64,000 nucleotides of DNA, taken from positions 1-64,000 of the forward strand of contig OENT01000485.1 of the NCBI GenBank assembly GCA_900239685.1. The letters are read 5' to 3'. The notes below the pieces were generated by a model. It did no database searches. It was not told the origin of the DNA and worked only from the letters and a program-made list of their open reading frames with translations. Shown one piece after another: positions 39,843 through 52,481 of this stretch. Source of the DNA: Rotaria macrura. Lineage: Eukaryota > Rotifera > Eurotatoria > Philodinida > Philodinidae. Both the position numbers and the translations under genes were made by a program. Position 1 is the stretch's first letter. Every line of letters starts with the position of its first letter.

Positions 39843-42800
39843 TTAGTCAAGTTCAAAGCCACAACAACGTGACGATATACCACCAGCAACCCAACATTCA
39901 AAACAGATATTTAATGGTACAGGATCGGCGATTCCCGGGATCGTTCCATTTGGTTTTGGTCGTAGGCTTTTACAAATAATACATTGAATATTAGCTGGAT
40001 AGCTCAGTGAACCATGCTTTTGACAAAGACGTGCTTCACGTCTCATGGGATTTGTTGGTCCCATATTAGCTCCAAGGATCATACTCGTACAAATTAGGCA
40101 TGAACTTTTTGTCATTGTAAACGGACCTAGTCTAAATTGCATAGCACAAACGTTGCATACATATGCACGTTGATTGAAAACGCCATCCAAATCGGGAATC
40201 AATTTGGTACAACGACGCTTCTATAAGTTATGAACAAAAATGTTTTCATGATGATTTTATAAAAAAAAAAACTATCAATAAATATTCTTACACGCAGATA
40301 TCCTTGCCGATCTGCTCGAGTAACTATGCGTGATTCTGATGAACGTAAAAATGTAACAAGTTCTTTATACATGTGAGCTTGTTCATAATGGTATGGTACA
40401 CGACGCAATGAAAATTCTTTAACTGTTGAATGTCGAAGATGAAATTCAGCCATAAAACCATGTAGTAAACGTATTTCATCTGGATTGTCTTTCAAACAAC
40501 GTTTTCGTAATATCTAGTTAATCAAAATTTTATTCTTAATAATAAATTATGAAAATTTATGTATAGCGTAAATTTAAGACAATTTTAACTCATATTTTTA
40601 CATGACTATGAATACTATGAAGAATTCGAATATTGATTTCAAGTGAGAATTTTATTTCTGACAACAATTCTTGATGATAAATAGAAATGATTGTTAATCT
40701 TGAACTATCGACAAACAAATGATTGACAACTTAGAATTAAGAATGATCAAAATCGTTTTGAATGCATCCGAATGATAGAATAGTTGATCATCTACAGTAC
40801 GAGCAATCGTCTTAGCTGTTACAACATTCAATTAGAAAGATACGTATATCCTGCGTGCAGAAAATATGCATGTCGTTTTACTGTTATTTTGTATTCGAAT
40901 ATAGTTTTGATACTTTTCATAAACATGTTGTATCTGAATCAAAATACAAGACAAATCATCTTAAAAAGAACTGGAGAACTACTCTTTTTGTAAACATTTA
41001 TTAGTTCAGGTAGACTTGTTTTGACAAAGTTTAGAAACTGAAAAACTTGTTTTTCAACTTCACAACTACCATCTATTCACTAGTAACTACGATACATTTG
41101 TAATATATAATGCATGGTACTACCTTTTAAATCATAGTTAACATGAGAATAGCTAAAACAGACGTTTAAATATTGTTCCTTTTGTAATAGGGAATTACTA
41201 ATGATTTGAATCAATAGACCAATTTTCTTTGTTCTGTTGATCCATCTACATGAATGAGATGTTTCTTATTTGTTCGCTCAAAATTTATTTAAACTTCTTA
41301 TTTTATGTTATCGCTTTTTATTCCCGCAATAAAACAACTGTAAATGAATGATTCACCAGGTTGAGTCGAATGATAACATTTAGTTTTCGGTGGTTCGCAA
41401 TGATGAGATAAATTTATCTCAACATTGTTAACATGTCGTATATTACATAACATGAGAAATAAGTGTCGAACTCTGAAACTATATATGTATAATAACATCA
41501 GATCGTTTTGAATTCAGCCTTTAATATTATCTCACTCGACACAATATGGTTTATGAATCTTTTTGTCTATATCCTGTCACGAGCAATCACAAATTAACTG
41601 ATTGATATCAGGTATTTCAAGATAAAAGAAGTTTTGAACACTCGAAAAGTATCTGCTAAGAATCTTGGTCAAACGTCAATCGTACAAGAGGAATATTGCC
41701 TATTGATATGCCTTATGAAAACTATGAATCGAACAGAAAACAGTACACCTATATTTTCATACACTCTTCAAGTATATCTCTGACTATTACCTTCCACAAA
41801 CGATTGTAACTATGTACTGAACTTTACGGTCATAACTTCAAGTTGAAAAGCGAATCCGTTGTTCCTCTTCGGAGAAAAACCCGCTTTTGTCTACCAGCGT
41901 TGAATCGATTCCGCCTGTCTGCTCTGAAATATTTGCACCAACTCTCTTTAACAACAGATAATGCTTAAATAATCTATGAAGTCATCATGTACAGATGTAT
42001 ATGTTATATAAATATATGAACCTGTTCAAGTGATGAATGACGATAAATAATCAACTGATGTCCATCCATCCATGTTAGATCAAGTAATGTTTTCATATAC
42101 CGTTGTAATGTTGACCATGTCATTCTATCTACAAGAATTTGATCATTTCCATTTGAATTCCTGTTCAAATAATGTTGAAGCATAGTAACTACGTCGGATT
42201 CGAGTAAGCCAACATTTGATATTATCAATAGTTTGAAAAACTAAAGCAAAAGAAAAGTAAAATCTATGCATTTATTATAGGACATTGTTTGAAACACGAG
42301 ACAGACGGCATCAACAAGTGGTTGATTGTCAATAACTTCATAAACTTCATTGATTAAAAGATCATGTAATTCTTCTATTGTTTGTGGATAGGTTGCTAGA
42401 CGTTGTGTCACAAGTGAATAATCACCAAATTGACGAAGATTTTCACATACATACGATAAATAAAGAGCAAGCTTACAACCATTATTGTTCAATAGTAAAG
42501 ATATTTGATCGGGCTCAAGAGTCTAGTAAATAGAAAGATGCAATTTAAATTGATTATTAGTTATTCTAATACAACATTATGATGAGACTAGGAATGCACA
42601 ATGTTGGTATAAATACTGAACAATCAAGCGTAAACTATACTGACATACGCGTTAAATTCTATAGTGACACATCAACTTTATCAAAACATATACGTTTCGT
42701 ATTGATGTGTTCCAATGTATAAATGAGCATCTGTTGTACTATATAAATGTTCAATTAACTATACTGAGCAGGTAGTCAACGAACTGAATTTGCACATTTC

Positions 42801-45800
42801 TAGCTGAAACAAAACGAAAAACAAATTGAAATTTATGAAAATCTCAATTTTAATCAGAACGTAAGCATTGTATGCTTAAAAAACATAAATGATTATTGAT
42901 TTCAATAAAACTGAGTGAATACTATTGAAAATTTCCTTTATCATGTTTGATAATATTTTTTATAAGCAAGATTAATTGTATGTGCAGAAATATTATTATA
43001 TTATCAACCGTTTCGCTTAATACGATTCGATTAAATTGTAATATTTTTCAAAAATAGGAAATAAGCCCATTGTGAGCCACCAATGAAGAAAAATCCATTC
43101 AATAGATTCTATTTTCATGATCTCATTTTGTATATAAAATTTTTCAAAGAGATAAAAGAAGACATGTTGTTTTTCACTAAAAAACATCTCATTGTCTTGA
43201 TGATGCTTTAAAAAATCTTAGTTTTAATCAAACGATTTCTTCCCTAAGAAACTTGAAATTCTGCATAGAAGCCTTATTATTTGGATTTCCACAAGAAATC
43301 GATGTTTTTCAAGTAATTAGCTTGTATCGAGTGACGACCACTTTTACGAATACAATGCTTCAAGGAAACTAGGAAGACTTCGATTATGATTGAAATAGAT
43401 ATATGTAGATCAGTCCACTTTGAACGATTCTTCTAGTCCAGTAGAACTTCAATCTGAATAGTCACTGTGCGCATGGATCCTATTCATCACGAGCAACAGT
43501 TCAAGTAGGTACAAGTCCAACATGAACGAAACCAACTCTATCATCATACTTGATTGAATAAAGCATACAGAATAATCTCGAACCATAGAAATCTTTTCCA
43601 TGAAAGAATTTCTAATCACTCATATGCGAAGTGTTACCATCAGAGTTAAAGCACGGGTGTTACACTCTTCTTGATATCATTTCTATGTGTTACTACAATG
43701 TATGGCGAATCCATTGGGTTATGTTGAAAAAATTAATTGTGTTAACTCTTATTTAAAACAATTTTCCCAAAAAAAGTCTAATATCGTTGTCATAATGAAT
43801 GATAAATTTGAAAACGAAAAAACATTCGTATAAACAAATGAGTCACTTGAAAACTACTTTCAAAAGTTTTCAATTTTTTTTCAGAGTTTTTTCAAATAAA
43901 ATATTGAAAGAAACAAAAATCATACTCTACGCAACTTGACGAGATCTTGAAAAGATTGGTTTTCGAGAGGAATTTCATTTTGAAGCTTGATATTGTCATA
44001 AAAATGTAAACGTAAATGTAGTAGAAAGAATTTAATCAGAGCAATCGACCGGGTAAATAATCAAGTGTTTTTGTAACTATACTGACATACATGATAGATC
44101 AGAGAAGATATCTTTGATTCTGATGAACTTTGTAGTTCAAGTTAAAACCAATTACGATGGATTTGCTCGTTTTTACTGATCATTTTAAGATAAATGGTTC
44201 AAACGAAAATGCAAAAAGACTAAACTACAACCTAAATGAAGTAAGGGGAAAATTCTTGAGTAGAAAAATGAGCTATAGATTCATTGCTGACATTTTATTC
44301 CTCCAATAAAGAAAAAATGTCCGCAGCGTAGAAACAGGCGGGGGGGAGAGAAGAAATTGTCCGCATTATGGAAGCAAGGCAAGATTTATTAGATGAAAAG
44401 AAAAATCATTTATGATAAATACTTGAACATCTAACTTTTGGTAGGACCATAGTCAAGATCATCTTTATCAGTGGTATCGAATAATTTGATATATCGATAA
44501 GAAGTTGGTCGTAATCTCTTATGACAACCACTGAGACCCCGGAAACCATTAAAATGTTCTTCCTTAGTTTGAATTAAATTGTCATCATTTCTAACTGACT
44601 TGACTCCTCTGGAATTTGTTATTCGTTGTTGAGCCTCTCCCTGCTTAACTCGAACCATAATAGACTCTTCTGATTCTTTGATTTATCTTATCAAGGCCCA
44701 TAAATACAATACATGTTTAGAAAATGACCGGGATGATCCATCTGAATGACATGTGACGAAAAATATTAGATCAGCTTGAATGAGTTGATATTGTTTAATA
44801 GAGCTATCTTCATGAATCGTGAATCGTGTGAAAAATATCAATTTCGTTTGTTTCCACGATGCGGGCACTTTCTTCCGTCCTCCCCTGATTCTGCTTTGCG
44901 GACATTTTTTTCTCTAATTAAAAAAAAACGTGCGCAATCAAGAAGATGCGGGAAAATGACTCTATTTTTTTCATTATGAGAGTTGTCCTTCCTATATCGA
45001 TACGTTCTTCTTCATGTAGTAGTAGTAGTAGTAGTACTAGTACTATTTAGTTGATAAGTTCGTGTGTGTAAGTGTACAAGGATACTTAATTTAACATATC
45101 GGCTCTGCAGATAATTCACTACCAATGTCTTTTAAACATCAATATATGCAATTTTAATACAATCGACATTTACATACAACGTAGAATGAAAGAGTATTAT
45201 AACAAGTCATATGTATGCATAGAAATATTCGCCGAAGGGAAGTTTTTTTCCCCGATGATCAAAGAGAAACTAAAAGTAATCAGAAATCTACTTATGATTT
45301 TTATTGATCAATATTAACAGGTTAGTGAGAATGTCAGTCAATAATATTTATCAAATAAATGCTGCATTAAAAATTTTCATGTGTATGTGTAAAAATTAAA
45401 ATTATAACATTATAAAAAAAATAGGATTGTTTCAAACTTGCTATGGTTATAATTCTATTTACTGTTCTAACGAAATAATTTTCTTTCTCTCATTAAAACT
45501 ATTCGTCATAAAAATTAGCATGAAAATACGTCTGATTGAAGAGAAGGCCACAAGTTCTTTAACATAATAACCTTTCACTGAATTCTTTAAAAAAGAAAAA
45601 GAATAAAAACCACATATACCACTTCTTGTATTTTTTTTTCTTCATTTACATGAAATAACCTAATCTTTAAAATATATCAAGATCGATTAGTAGTTTCTTT
45701 TACCAATAAAAAAGTAAATGACAAATTTTTTAACAAGCATCTGCCATTATATAAATGAATAACAACATTTTATTTTCTCTAACTTACGATTATATAAATG

Positions 45801-48800
45801 AAATAAATGCATGCAGAAACTACGAAAACTTCTTCTGAAAATACATCATTGACAACTTTCAATTCTCCGATGAACATCGAAATTGATAGAACATCATTTG
45901 TTTACAAGGGAAAAAATGAAAATATTGTCAAAGAAGAAGAACAACAACAACAACAATCAAGAACAACCATATACCTTAAGACTAGTCGTGAGAAAAATCC
46001 AGACTCTTGTCCATCAACAATATCAACAATAGCATCATCGTCTCATATTCGTGTCAATACAATACACGAAGATGAACTGAATGTTACAAAAACTGATGAT
46101 AATGCAAAAGTTGGATTAACTTTACTTAACAATCATTTTGCTAATTATCTTAGTCAGGTAAAAGATTTGGCTAACATTAATATTAATCTTCGTCATGAAA
46201 TTGTAAACATTCTACAAGCATATATGGTAACTGGAGATCAAAAAACAGAAAATAATCATAAAAATTCTCATTCATTAGCAATCAAATTTAGTAATCTACG
46301 TCGTCAATTGAATGATGAATTACGGCAACACGTATCCGCACAGATACGTTTACAGCATGCTGATTATGATAAAAAGTTTTATAAAAGTAAAGTTAGATTG
46401 TTTCTTAAATCGGATCAAGATCATGTTCTTCAACAACAATTGAATGCTAATATCTATGAATTAAATCTATTGACAGAACAATATAAAAAGGAAGAACAAT
46501 CTTTACAAGTAATTATCATTTTCCTACAATGTTAATTGAACTAATAAAATAGATCGTCAAAATAGTCTAAATGCACTTTTGAAAATAGTTAAAGGCTATC
46601 ATTGTGTCTAAAAGTAAACATGAGCGAAAAAGAATTTCCAATGTTCTTTTGAACAAAACGAATTTAAAAGGTATTTCATGAACAAGACAGGAAAGATTTA
46701 AATCAAAATATTCATTTGAACCCGAATCGTTTTAGTTCGAGTAATAAATCTTGTTTAATAACTTTATAGATTTCGAAGACAATATTCCAACAGATATTTT
46801 TTGAACGATCATAAATATTCGTTATTCGATTCATTTAATCGATACATATAGATTGAGATTCGTCAAAAAGCCTTCAATAGAACTGGAGTGCAGACGTAGA
46901 CTAATAAATTTTCTAGCTAAATCTTATGTTTGTTTTTCCTCATTTCGATTAGTATGATTTCGAAAGATTACGATGCATAGATTTGATTTGATGATAATTA
47001 AAAATCGTTTTGTAAGTTTTGGTATCTGGTTTCTTTTTTTCGCATTCTATTATGACGCCTAAAGTGTTTTTATTTTGTTGATATCATCTATACTATTTCT
47101 GAAAGTAACTTTCTTAATATGAGAAAACAATTATTGAACAAAATATATTCATCAATCACACATAATTAAATTCCAATCTTATGAAATCAAGTCAAAAAAA
47201 AAACCAAAATATCCAATCAATTATCAAATTCCAAAAGATTCGATGTTCATTGTGTTTGCAATCAATACTATGCACACATACCTAATGTTTCACTTCTAGA
47301 TATAAATCTAATATAGTTTTTCTTCATATTTAGTTATGTAAACAACAATATCATGAACGTATGAGAAAATTAACTGAATACACAAATGAATATAATCATG
47401 TAACATGTCAACGTATACAAGCTGAAAATGCCGTACACACGCTAACTGAACAATTGCTATTCGAACGTGCATATAATCAAACATGTCGACAAGAATTTGA
47501 AAGCTTAGAAACAATCCAATATGATCTAAATCATCAATTCAATGAAATAGAATTTAAGAAAATCATAGAAAAAATTCGGTTGGTATTTGTGATTTGAAAT
47601 GAAAAACTTTGCTTCTATAGTAGTCATATTTTTAGTCAAGATTATCGACGTTATCATGAGAGTCAATTATCGGAATTAGAAGTATTCTATAAAATGAAAC
47701 TCGAGTTAATTAAAACCGATTTTTATAAAGATAAAAATGAAAACGAAAACGAAAATCAATCAGAAATGTTAACAAAATTAAGAGAAGAAAATCATTCACT
47801 TCAACAAAAATTAAGTAAATAAATCTTGTTTATTTTTTGTTTGCTTCAACACAAATCGTTTTCTTTTTTATTTCTATCGTACAGAACAACTCGAAAATGA
47901 ATTTCATAACATAACGGAACAATATCGACAACATTACGAATCATCCTATGACGAATATCATCAACTAGAAAATCAATTGTCGGAATTACGTCCTACTATT
48001 TTACATACACGTAATCAGACATTTCAACTTACATCAGAAATAAACACGTATAGATGTCTATTAAGTAGTCTTGCTTCATCAACTAGACAAAAATCCGAAT
48101 CTTCTTCTCATCGACAAGAAAAAAATAAGATTTCTGTTCATTTTCGTAATGGTTTAATCTATGTTAGAATATAAAATATGACGCTAAAACTTAATTTCGT
48201 ATTAGCATTTGTAATTGCTTCTTTTTTTCTCTTTCAACTTACCTTATTAAAACGATGAAAAAATTGTTCAATATATGATTGACGTTGTTCAATTGTAAAT
48301 GATGGAATATTCAATTGATAATGAGTACAATTTCGAATAGCACCATGTAATTTCGAATCCGTTACACAACTAACTATCATGTATGTATGATCATTAATTA
48401 ATTGATAAAGATAACAAAATGGAAATTGTTCATCATATTTTCGACTTTGATGAATATCACCCTAGACGAATGCGAAAAAAAAATTCCTAAGATTATACAT
48501 AAACGTTAACTCACTGTATCTAATCCATCAATAATAATAATAAGTGGAACAGGCAGAAGTTCAATAGCATCGGATAGAAATGACTCATCGGTTACTTTAA
48601 GTCGTTCACCTGTTTTTTGTGATATTATATCATTTTCCTCTAAATAATAGACAATCTTATCTTTCTTTTGCTATTCTCATTACTATTTACCTAAATATTT
48701 TTCTAATCTTTGTTTCAAAGTATTTATCATAAAATAACTGGCATTGGCATGGAATGCTCCATCGAGAAAATGATAGAAAAGAAAATATTGATTTGGAAAT

Positions 48801-51800
48801 TTTTCCTAGAAAGTATAGATAGAATGAGATATATAATCATCGCCGTATATCAGATTTACCTCGATAGTTAATACGAATTTTGCAAGTAATACAGATTTTC
48901 CTTCGCCTGATTCACCTAATACAGCCATTATAGGCTGACCGACTTGTTCAATTGGTTGTGGCGCTACGAAATTTTATTTACAATAATTAAAATACTGAAC
49001 AACATTTTCTTATTTACGATTGATCAATGTGAAATCTTTGTGATCGCCTGATATATATTTAAATAGAATTGATAATTCGTCGAGTCGATCAATATAAAAA
49101 TTAGTTTTATTAAGTAGATATGTTTTCATTTGTTTTTGTTCTAAAAACAAGCAATAGTTTCGTCGAGAAAAGTTATGTTTTTGTTTTTTAAACTATCTGA
49201 AAGATTTACCAATGTCTGTTGAACCGATATTAGTGAAATTAACTGGATACCATTTTCGTATAGCTTGACTTAGGAATACTTTTGCATGTTCCTCGAACTC
49301 TTGTAAACCATCAATTTTAACCTTAAAATACATGCAACATAAAATGTGATATCATCAAAATATTCTTTATTGTTTACTCGTTCACGGCCAGTTGATGAAT
49401 CCAGACCATCATAAAAGCAGTCATATTGAAAAATTTGTTCAGAAGGAAATAGTGTAGGTAATTGATTTTTTAATTCTTGAATTTGACTTTGATTAAATTC
49501 ATCTTTATCACGAAATTTATCTTTATATTTATCTGGAAGATTACGTAGAATATTTTCTGATTTTCGTATTAGAAAGAATGCATTAGGATTGTGTGTTCGA
49601 AATGAACCATGTATGAATTCCATTAATGTTATCGATGCTCCATCGATCCAACGATATCGTTCTGTTATATGCTTTGGTAAGTCGCGAAGTTTAGGAACCC
49701 ATCCATATCTGAATAAATCAAAGATTTTACTTTATGTCTTAAACGAAGAATAGTTGAATCACTGTATACGAAACACTATATCGGTCAGTAAAATCAACAA
49801 ATTTTCGTTCCATCTACGTGAATTAATAAAGCTGCACGTCACGAAATATATGTATTTATAGAACAGTTACAAGTAGTGATATTTTATCTGATTTCAACAT
49901 TTTTCAGAATCGAATCAGGTCTCATTCATTACACTGGGATGTTCTCTATGAAAATTTTCAATCTAAATCAAATGCTCTATCCAAAGATACAATCCGTTCT
50001 TCTTCTAGGCGCAACTAGAAAATCATATTAATTTGTTAGACGATGTAAATCCAGTGGATTCAAAATTTTGGTACTTAGGATCTGACCAGATTCATGACTA
50101 CAGTCGACTGATCGAAAAAGATATTTGTCAAAGAACAAAGTAGAATGCTTGTTTTTTAAACAACTTATTTAACTGAAGAAAGAATAGTTACTGTTTTTTT
50201 CGTTCAATAAAATAATTTTCTCTGAATTTGGTTTTATATTCAAGAAGATTCAACATTGATGCAATGTTGGTTCGACCTTACTTTCACATCTGTAGATGAT
50301 TGCCGAGTATAGTATAAATATTTTAAAGAGTATCATTTTTCAATCTTTTCATAATGTTTCTTGTCTATAAACGGGTTTTTATACAAAATCAAATACAACC
50401 ATAGAATCAATGACAAAATATTTACTGAACGAAATGCAATCGACTCGAGTTATTATGTTTAGTAAGAAAATTATAGTATTAATGACTCGGAAGAACGATA
50501 AAACGCACAATTATTCGACCGACACCATTCATATTCGGACAACAGAAAAGCATCAATTTTGTTCAATTAATGTCTGAATTTCATATCCTAATTTATATCA
50601 AAGAAAAACTAAATTCATGAATTTTTTTAATGTTGTCGATGATTTCAACAGACAACTAGTTACTCTTCCGAATTCTCTACTAGTCAAATATCGACTAGCG
50701 ATTCATTCAACGTAGTTGACTTGTATTATAACATCATAGAAATCATGCATATAATACGAGGCATGTATGAAAGGAAAGATATAACTCACTTGTCACTAAC
50801 AAGACCAATAAAAAATGGTTGACCATTATCTTCGAAACATCGGTCAAGTTCTTCGAGACATGTTAATATTGTTTTTTCGTTTGTTGAATCTTTTGGAACC
50901 TAGAATTAAATAGATAATAAAATTTAAAAACAAAGGAAATTAATTAGTCTTTGCTTTGAAAAATATTCGATTTCTTTTCTAAAGTTGTTTTTCTTGATGT
51001 ATGATTAGAGAGAACCTTGGAAAATGATGAATCAATGTTTAACCGATACGATTACCCCCGAATGAGTACTTATACATTATAATCCTAGACTATTTTCGTT
51101 TTTGAACCATTGGTTCTCGAAATATCGATATTATATCAGATTTTTCAAGAATAAATAGTGGTAATTATCTTCATTGAACATGAGATATCGCCATACTTGT
51201 TTTCGACACTTCTAAATTTGGACAAACAAAGTTGTAAACGAAATTGATCGTTCGAAAAACTTGTAATTCTCTTTTTTGCAAGTAATTTTTATTTATTTAT
51301 ATCTTTGAAAGGTAAGGTTTCGCTCTTACCATGGTTGAATTTAAGGAAAAAAAATTCAAAACATTGAAAATTTTTCTTTTTAATCATCAGATTATAATCT
51401 TCTAATGAGAAAATCTATTTTAAATTAGAAGACGTTCTTCTACAATGAAAATTTTTGAACGCTATTCAATTTTTTCATTGTAGAAGAAAGTAAATTAGCT
51501 TCCTTATTACAAGAACTTTTCACTCATCTGCACAAATATTGCTAGAAAACGATGAGTTACAAAGTAAGACAAGATCTAGTAATTATCAATAAGTTCTTGA
51601 ACGAAACTATTTTCTCTAGTTATTGATAGAACACCGTACATATTGGTCGAGATCTTAATATTTTAAATCGAAGAATCTTTAGGTTAAGATGAGTTCTACA
51701 ATCGTAGAATAACACCAAAGAGTTCAAGAAAATGCCAGAAACATTTCCTATGCTTATTTGTAATGGTTGAAAAAAGAAGACAAAATGAAATTTTTAGGCA

Positions 51801-52481
51801 CTCATTTTCTTTAACTCAGCTAATGACTCATGAAATCGTTTCTTGCTTTCTATAAACCTTTCTCTTTTGCATATTACGATAAGAGTGCGTATTCGGTAAA
51901 ATATATCCACTTAGTTCACTATTGACAAGTATTGCATGTTATTTTACATATTGACCAATAGGGATATTTATAATATTCGAATTTCTTTCACTGTACTTAC
52001 ACCCCAACGAAGATCACAATCTATGATTTGAATACCTGCTGGTTCCATTTCATCACGTAATGCAGGAAATACCTTTCATTTCAAACGAAATGAAATAAAC
52101 GATCAATATATGCTATTACAAATATAACATTATTACCTTTTTAATCAGTACTTCTCGTTCATTAAAAAAGTCTGTAAATGTTGATGAAACAAATATTCGT
52201 ACGACTTTGTTCGGTGCTTGTTGACGACCATGATTATTATTATATTCGACGTTCTGACTCGCTATGTGTTCATGAAGTCTATCCCAAAAATTTTGTCCAC
52301 TTATTTGCAGTGTTTCACATTGAAAATCAAGACTAGTAACACTTAACGATGATTTACAAGAGTTATTTTCTTCGATTGGGCGAATGTCTTGTAGTATGGG
52401 TGGTAATTTTTGATTGTTTCTACGAATATTAACTGATGTTCGAAATGGAAAACGCAGTTGTGATTTACTTGGATGTGACAT
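39843..52481 (-). CDS. DUF4062-NACHT STAND NTPase with Cys-rich C-terminus (TTC41/NPHP3/TEP1-like)
   Basis: Fourteen minus-strand exons join in phase: 52481-52137, 52072-52001, 50899-50790, 49708-49378, 49321-49210, 49140-49018, 48963-48860, 48805-48691, 48639-48515, 48461-48243, 42522-42298, 42240-42022, 40513-40292 and 40220-39843. They give 899 residues. DUF4062 spans ~93-180 (VRIFVSSTFTDF, VFPALRDEM, IIDCDLRWG, PFFIGLVSDKYGW). The NACHT-type NTPase follows: Walker A GESGEGKS (381-388) and Walker B LIIIIDGLD (470-478). Next comes a winged-helix-like region (SYIEQFFHRFNK, GLLESDV, LTWMDG, HSSLEQ). The last exon is a novel-looking Cys-rich domain (CNVC, CLIC, CIIC, CFEC, RCC), probably zinc-binding. 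There are no TPR or WD40 repeats. Such STAND proteins act as nucleotide-switched scaffolds; this one's partner is unknown. The 5.7-kb intron 10 holds a nested gene on the other strand. The start at 52,481 is the second ATG; the first is at 52,532. Confidence 0.85.
44306..44920. mobile_element. TIR element with internal small ORF, unknown family
   Basis: The left arm at about 44,306-44,388 and the complement of the right arm at about 44,839-44,920 align over roughly 80 bp with about three-quarters identity. Shared words include GAAAAAATGTCCGCA, TAGAAACAGG/CAGAATCAGG and a GTCCGCAT/GCCCGCAT block. The arms are GC- and purine-rich and stand out from the surrounding AT-rich intron. Between them is a minus-strand frame (44,658-44,431) of 75 codons. 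This is the layout of a non-autonomous DNA transposon, possibly carrying captured sequence. No target duplication could be assigned because the outer ends are ambiguous. It lies inside intron 10 of the STAND gene. Confidence 0.6.
44431..44658 (-). CDS. Hypothetical 75-residue ORF inside the inverted-repeat element
   Basis: This is an uninterrupted ATG-to-stop frame. Its composition is more protein-like than nearby random frames: basic and polar, starting MVRVKQGEAQQRI and ending in an acidic DKDDLDYGPTKS. I do not recognise it. It has no transmembrane segment, signal peptide or Cys pairs. It fits exactly between the two inverted arms, so it may be an element-encoded or captured peptide. It lies in the same orientation as the host gene but has no flanking splice signals that would make it an exon. 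It may not be expressed. Confidence 0.3.
   Translation of the reverse strand: MVRVKQGEAQQRITNSRGVKSVRNDDNLIQTKEEHFNGFRGLSGCHKRLRPTSYRYIKLFDTTDKDDLDYGPTKS
45016..45045 (+). repeat. GTA trinucleotide microsatellite
   Basis: About eight GTA/TAG repeats end in GTACTAGTACTA. It is intronic and of no evident function. Confidence 0.85.
45807..48174 (+). CDS. Intermediate filament protein, nested in the STAND gene intron
   Basis: Four plus-strand exons (45807-46508, 47334-47578, 47636-47814, 47885-48174) join in phase to 471 residues. The head (1-~103) is Ser/Thr/Asn-rich with a Gln run. The rod begins LTLLNNHFANYLSQVKDLANIN, matching the intermediate-filament helix-initiation motif (LNDRFASYIEKVRxLE). 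It ends QLTSEINTYRCLLSSL (~423-438), matching the helix-termination motif (LDxEIATYRKLLEGE). Between them is continuous coiled coil. The rod is about 335 residues, nearer the long lamin/protostome type (~350) than the ~310 of vertebrate cytoplasmic types. The tail is only ~33 residues, with no lamin-tail domain, nuclear localisation cluster or CaaX box, so it is a cytoplasmic filament. The stop lies 68 bp from a STAND exon on the opposite strand, so the transcripts may overlap at their ends. Intron 1 is 825 bp. Confidence 0.85.

Larger units (their letters stand above)
42523..45806. other. Distal part of STAND intron 10
   Basis: Intronic for the minus-strand NTPase gene and upstream of the nested intermediate-filament gene, whose promoter must lie here. 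It holds the inverted-repeat element at 44,306-44,920 and a GTA microsatellite. The phrase AACTATACTGACATAC occurs at about 42,631 and again at about 44,077. Nothing else is supported. Confidence 0.5.

Noticed and set aside
49210-49378. Apparent frame change between STAND exons 4 and 5
   Set aside because: A 56-bp intron (49,322-49,377; donor CGA|GTAAAC, acceptor TTTAAG|GTT) restores phase, so there is no lesion.
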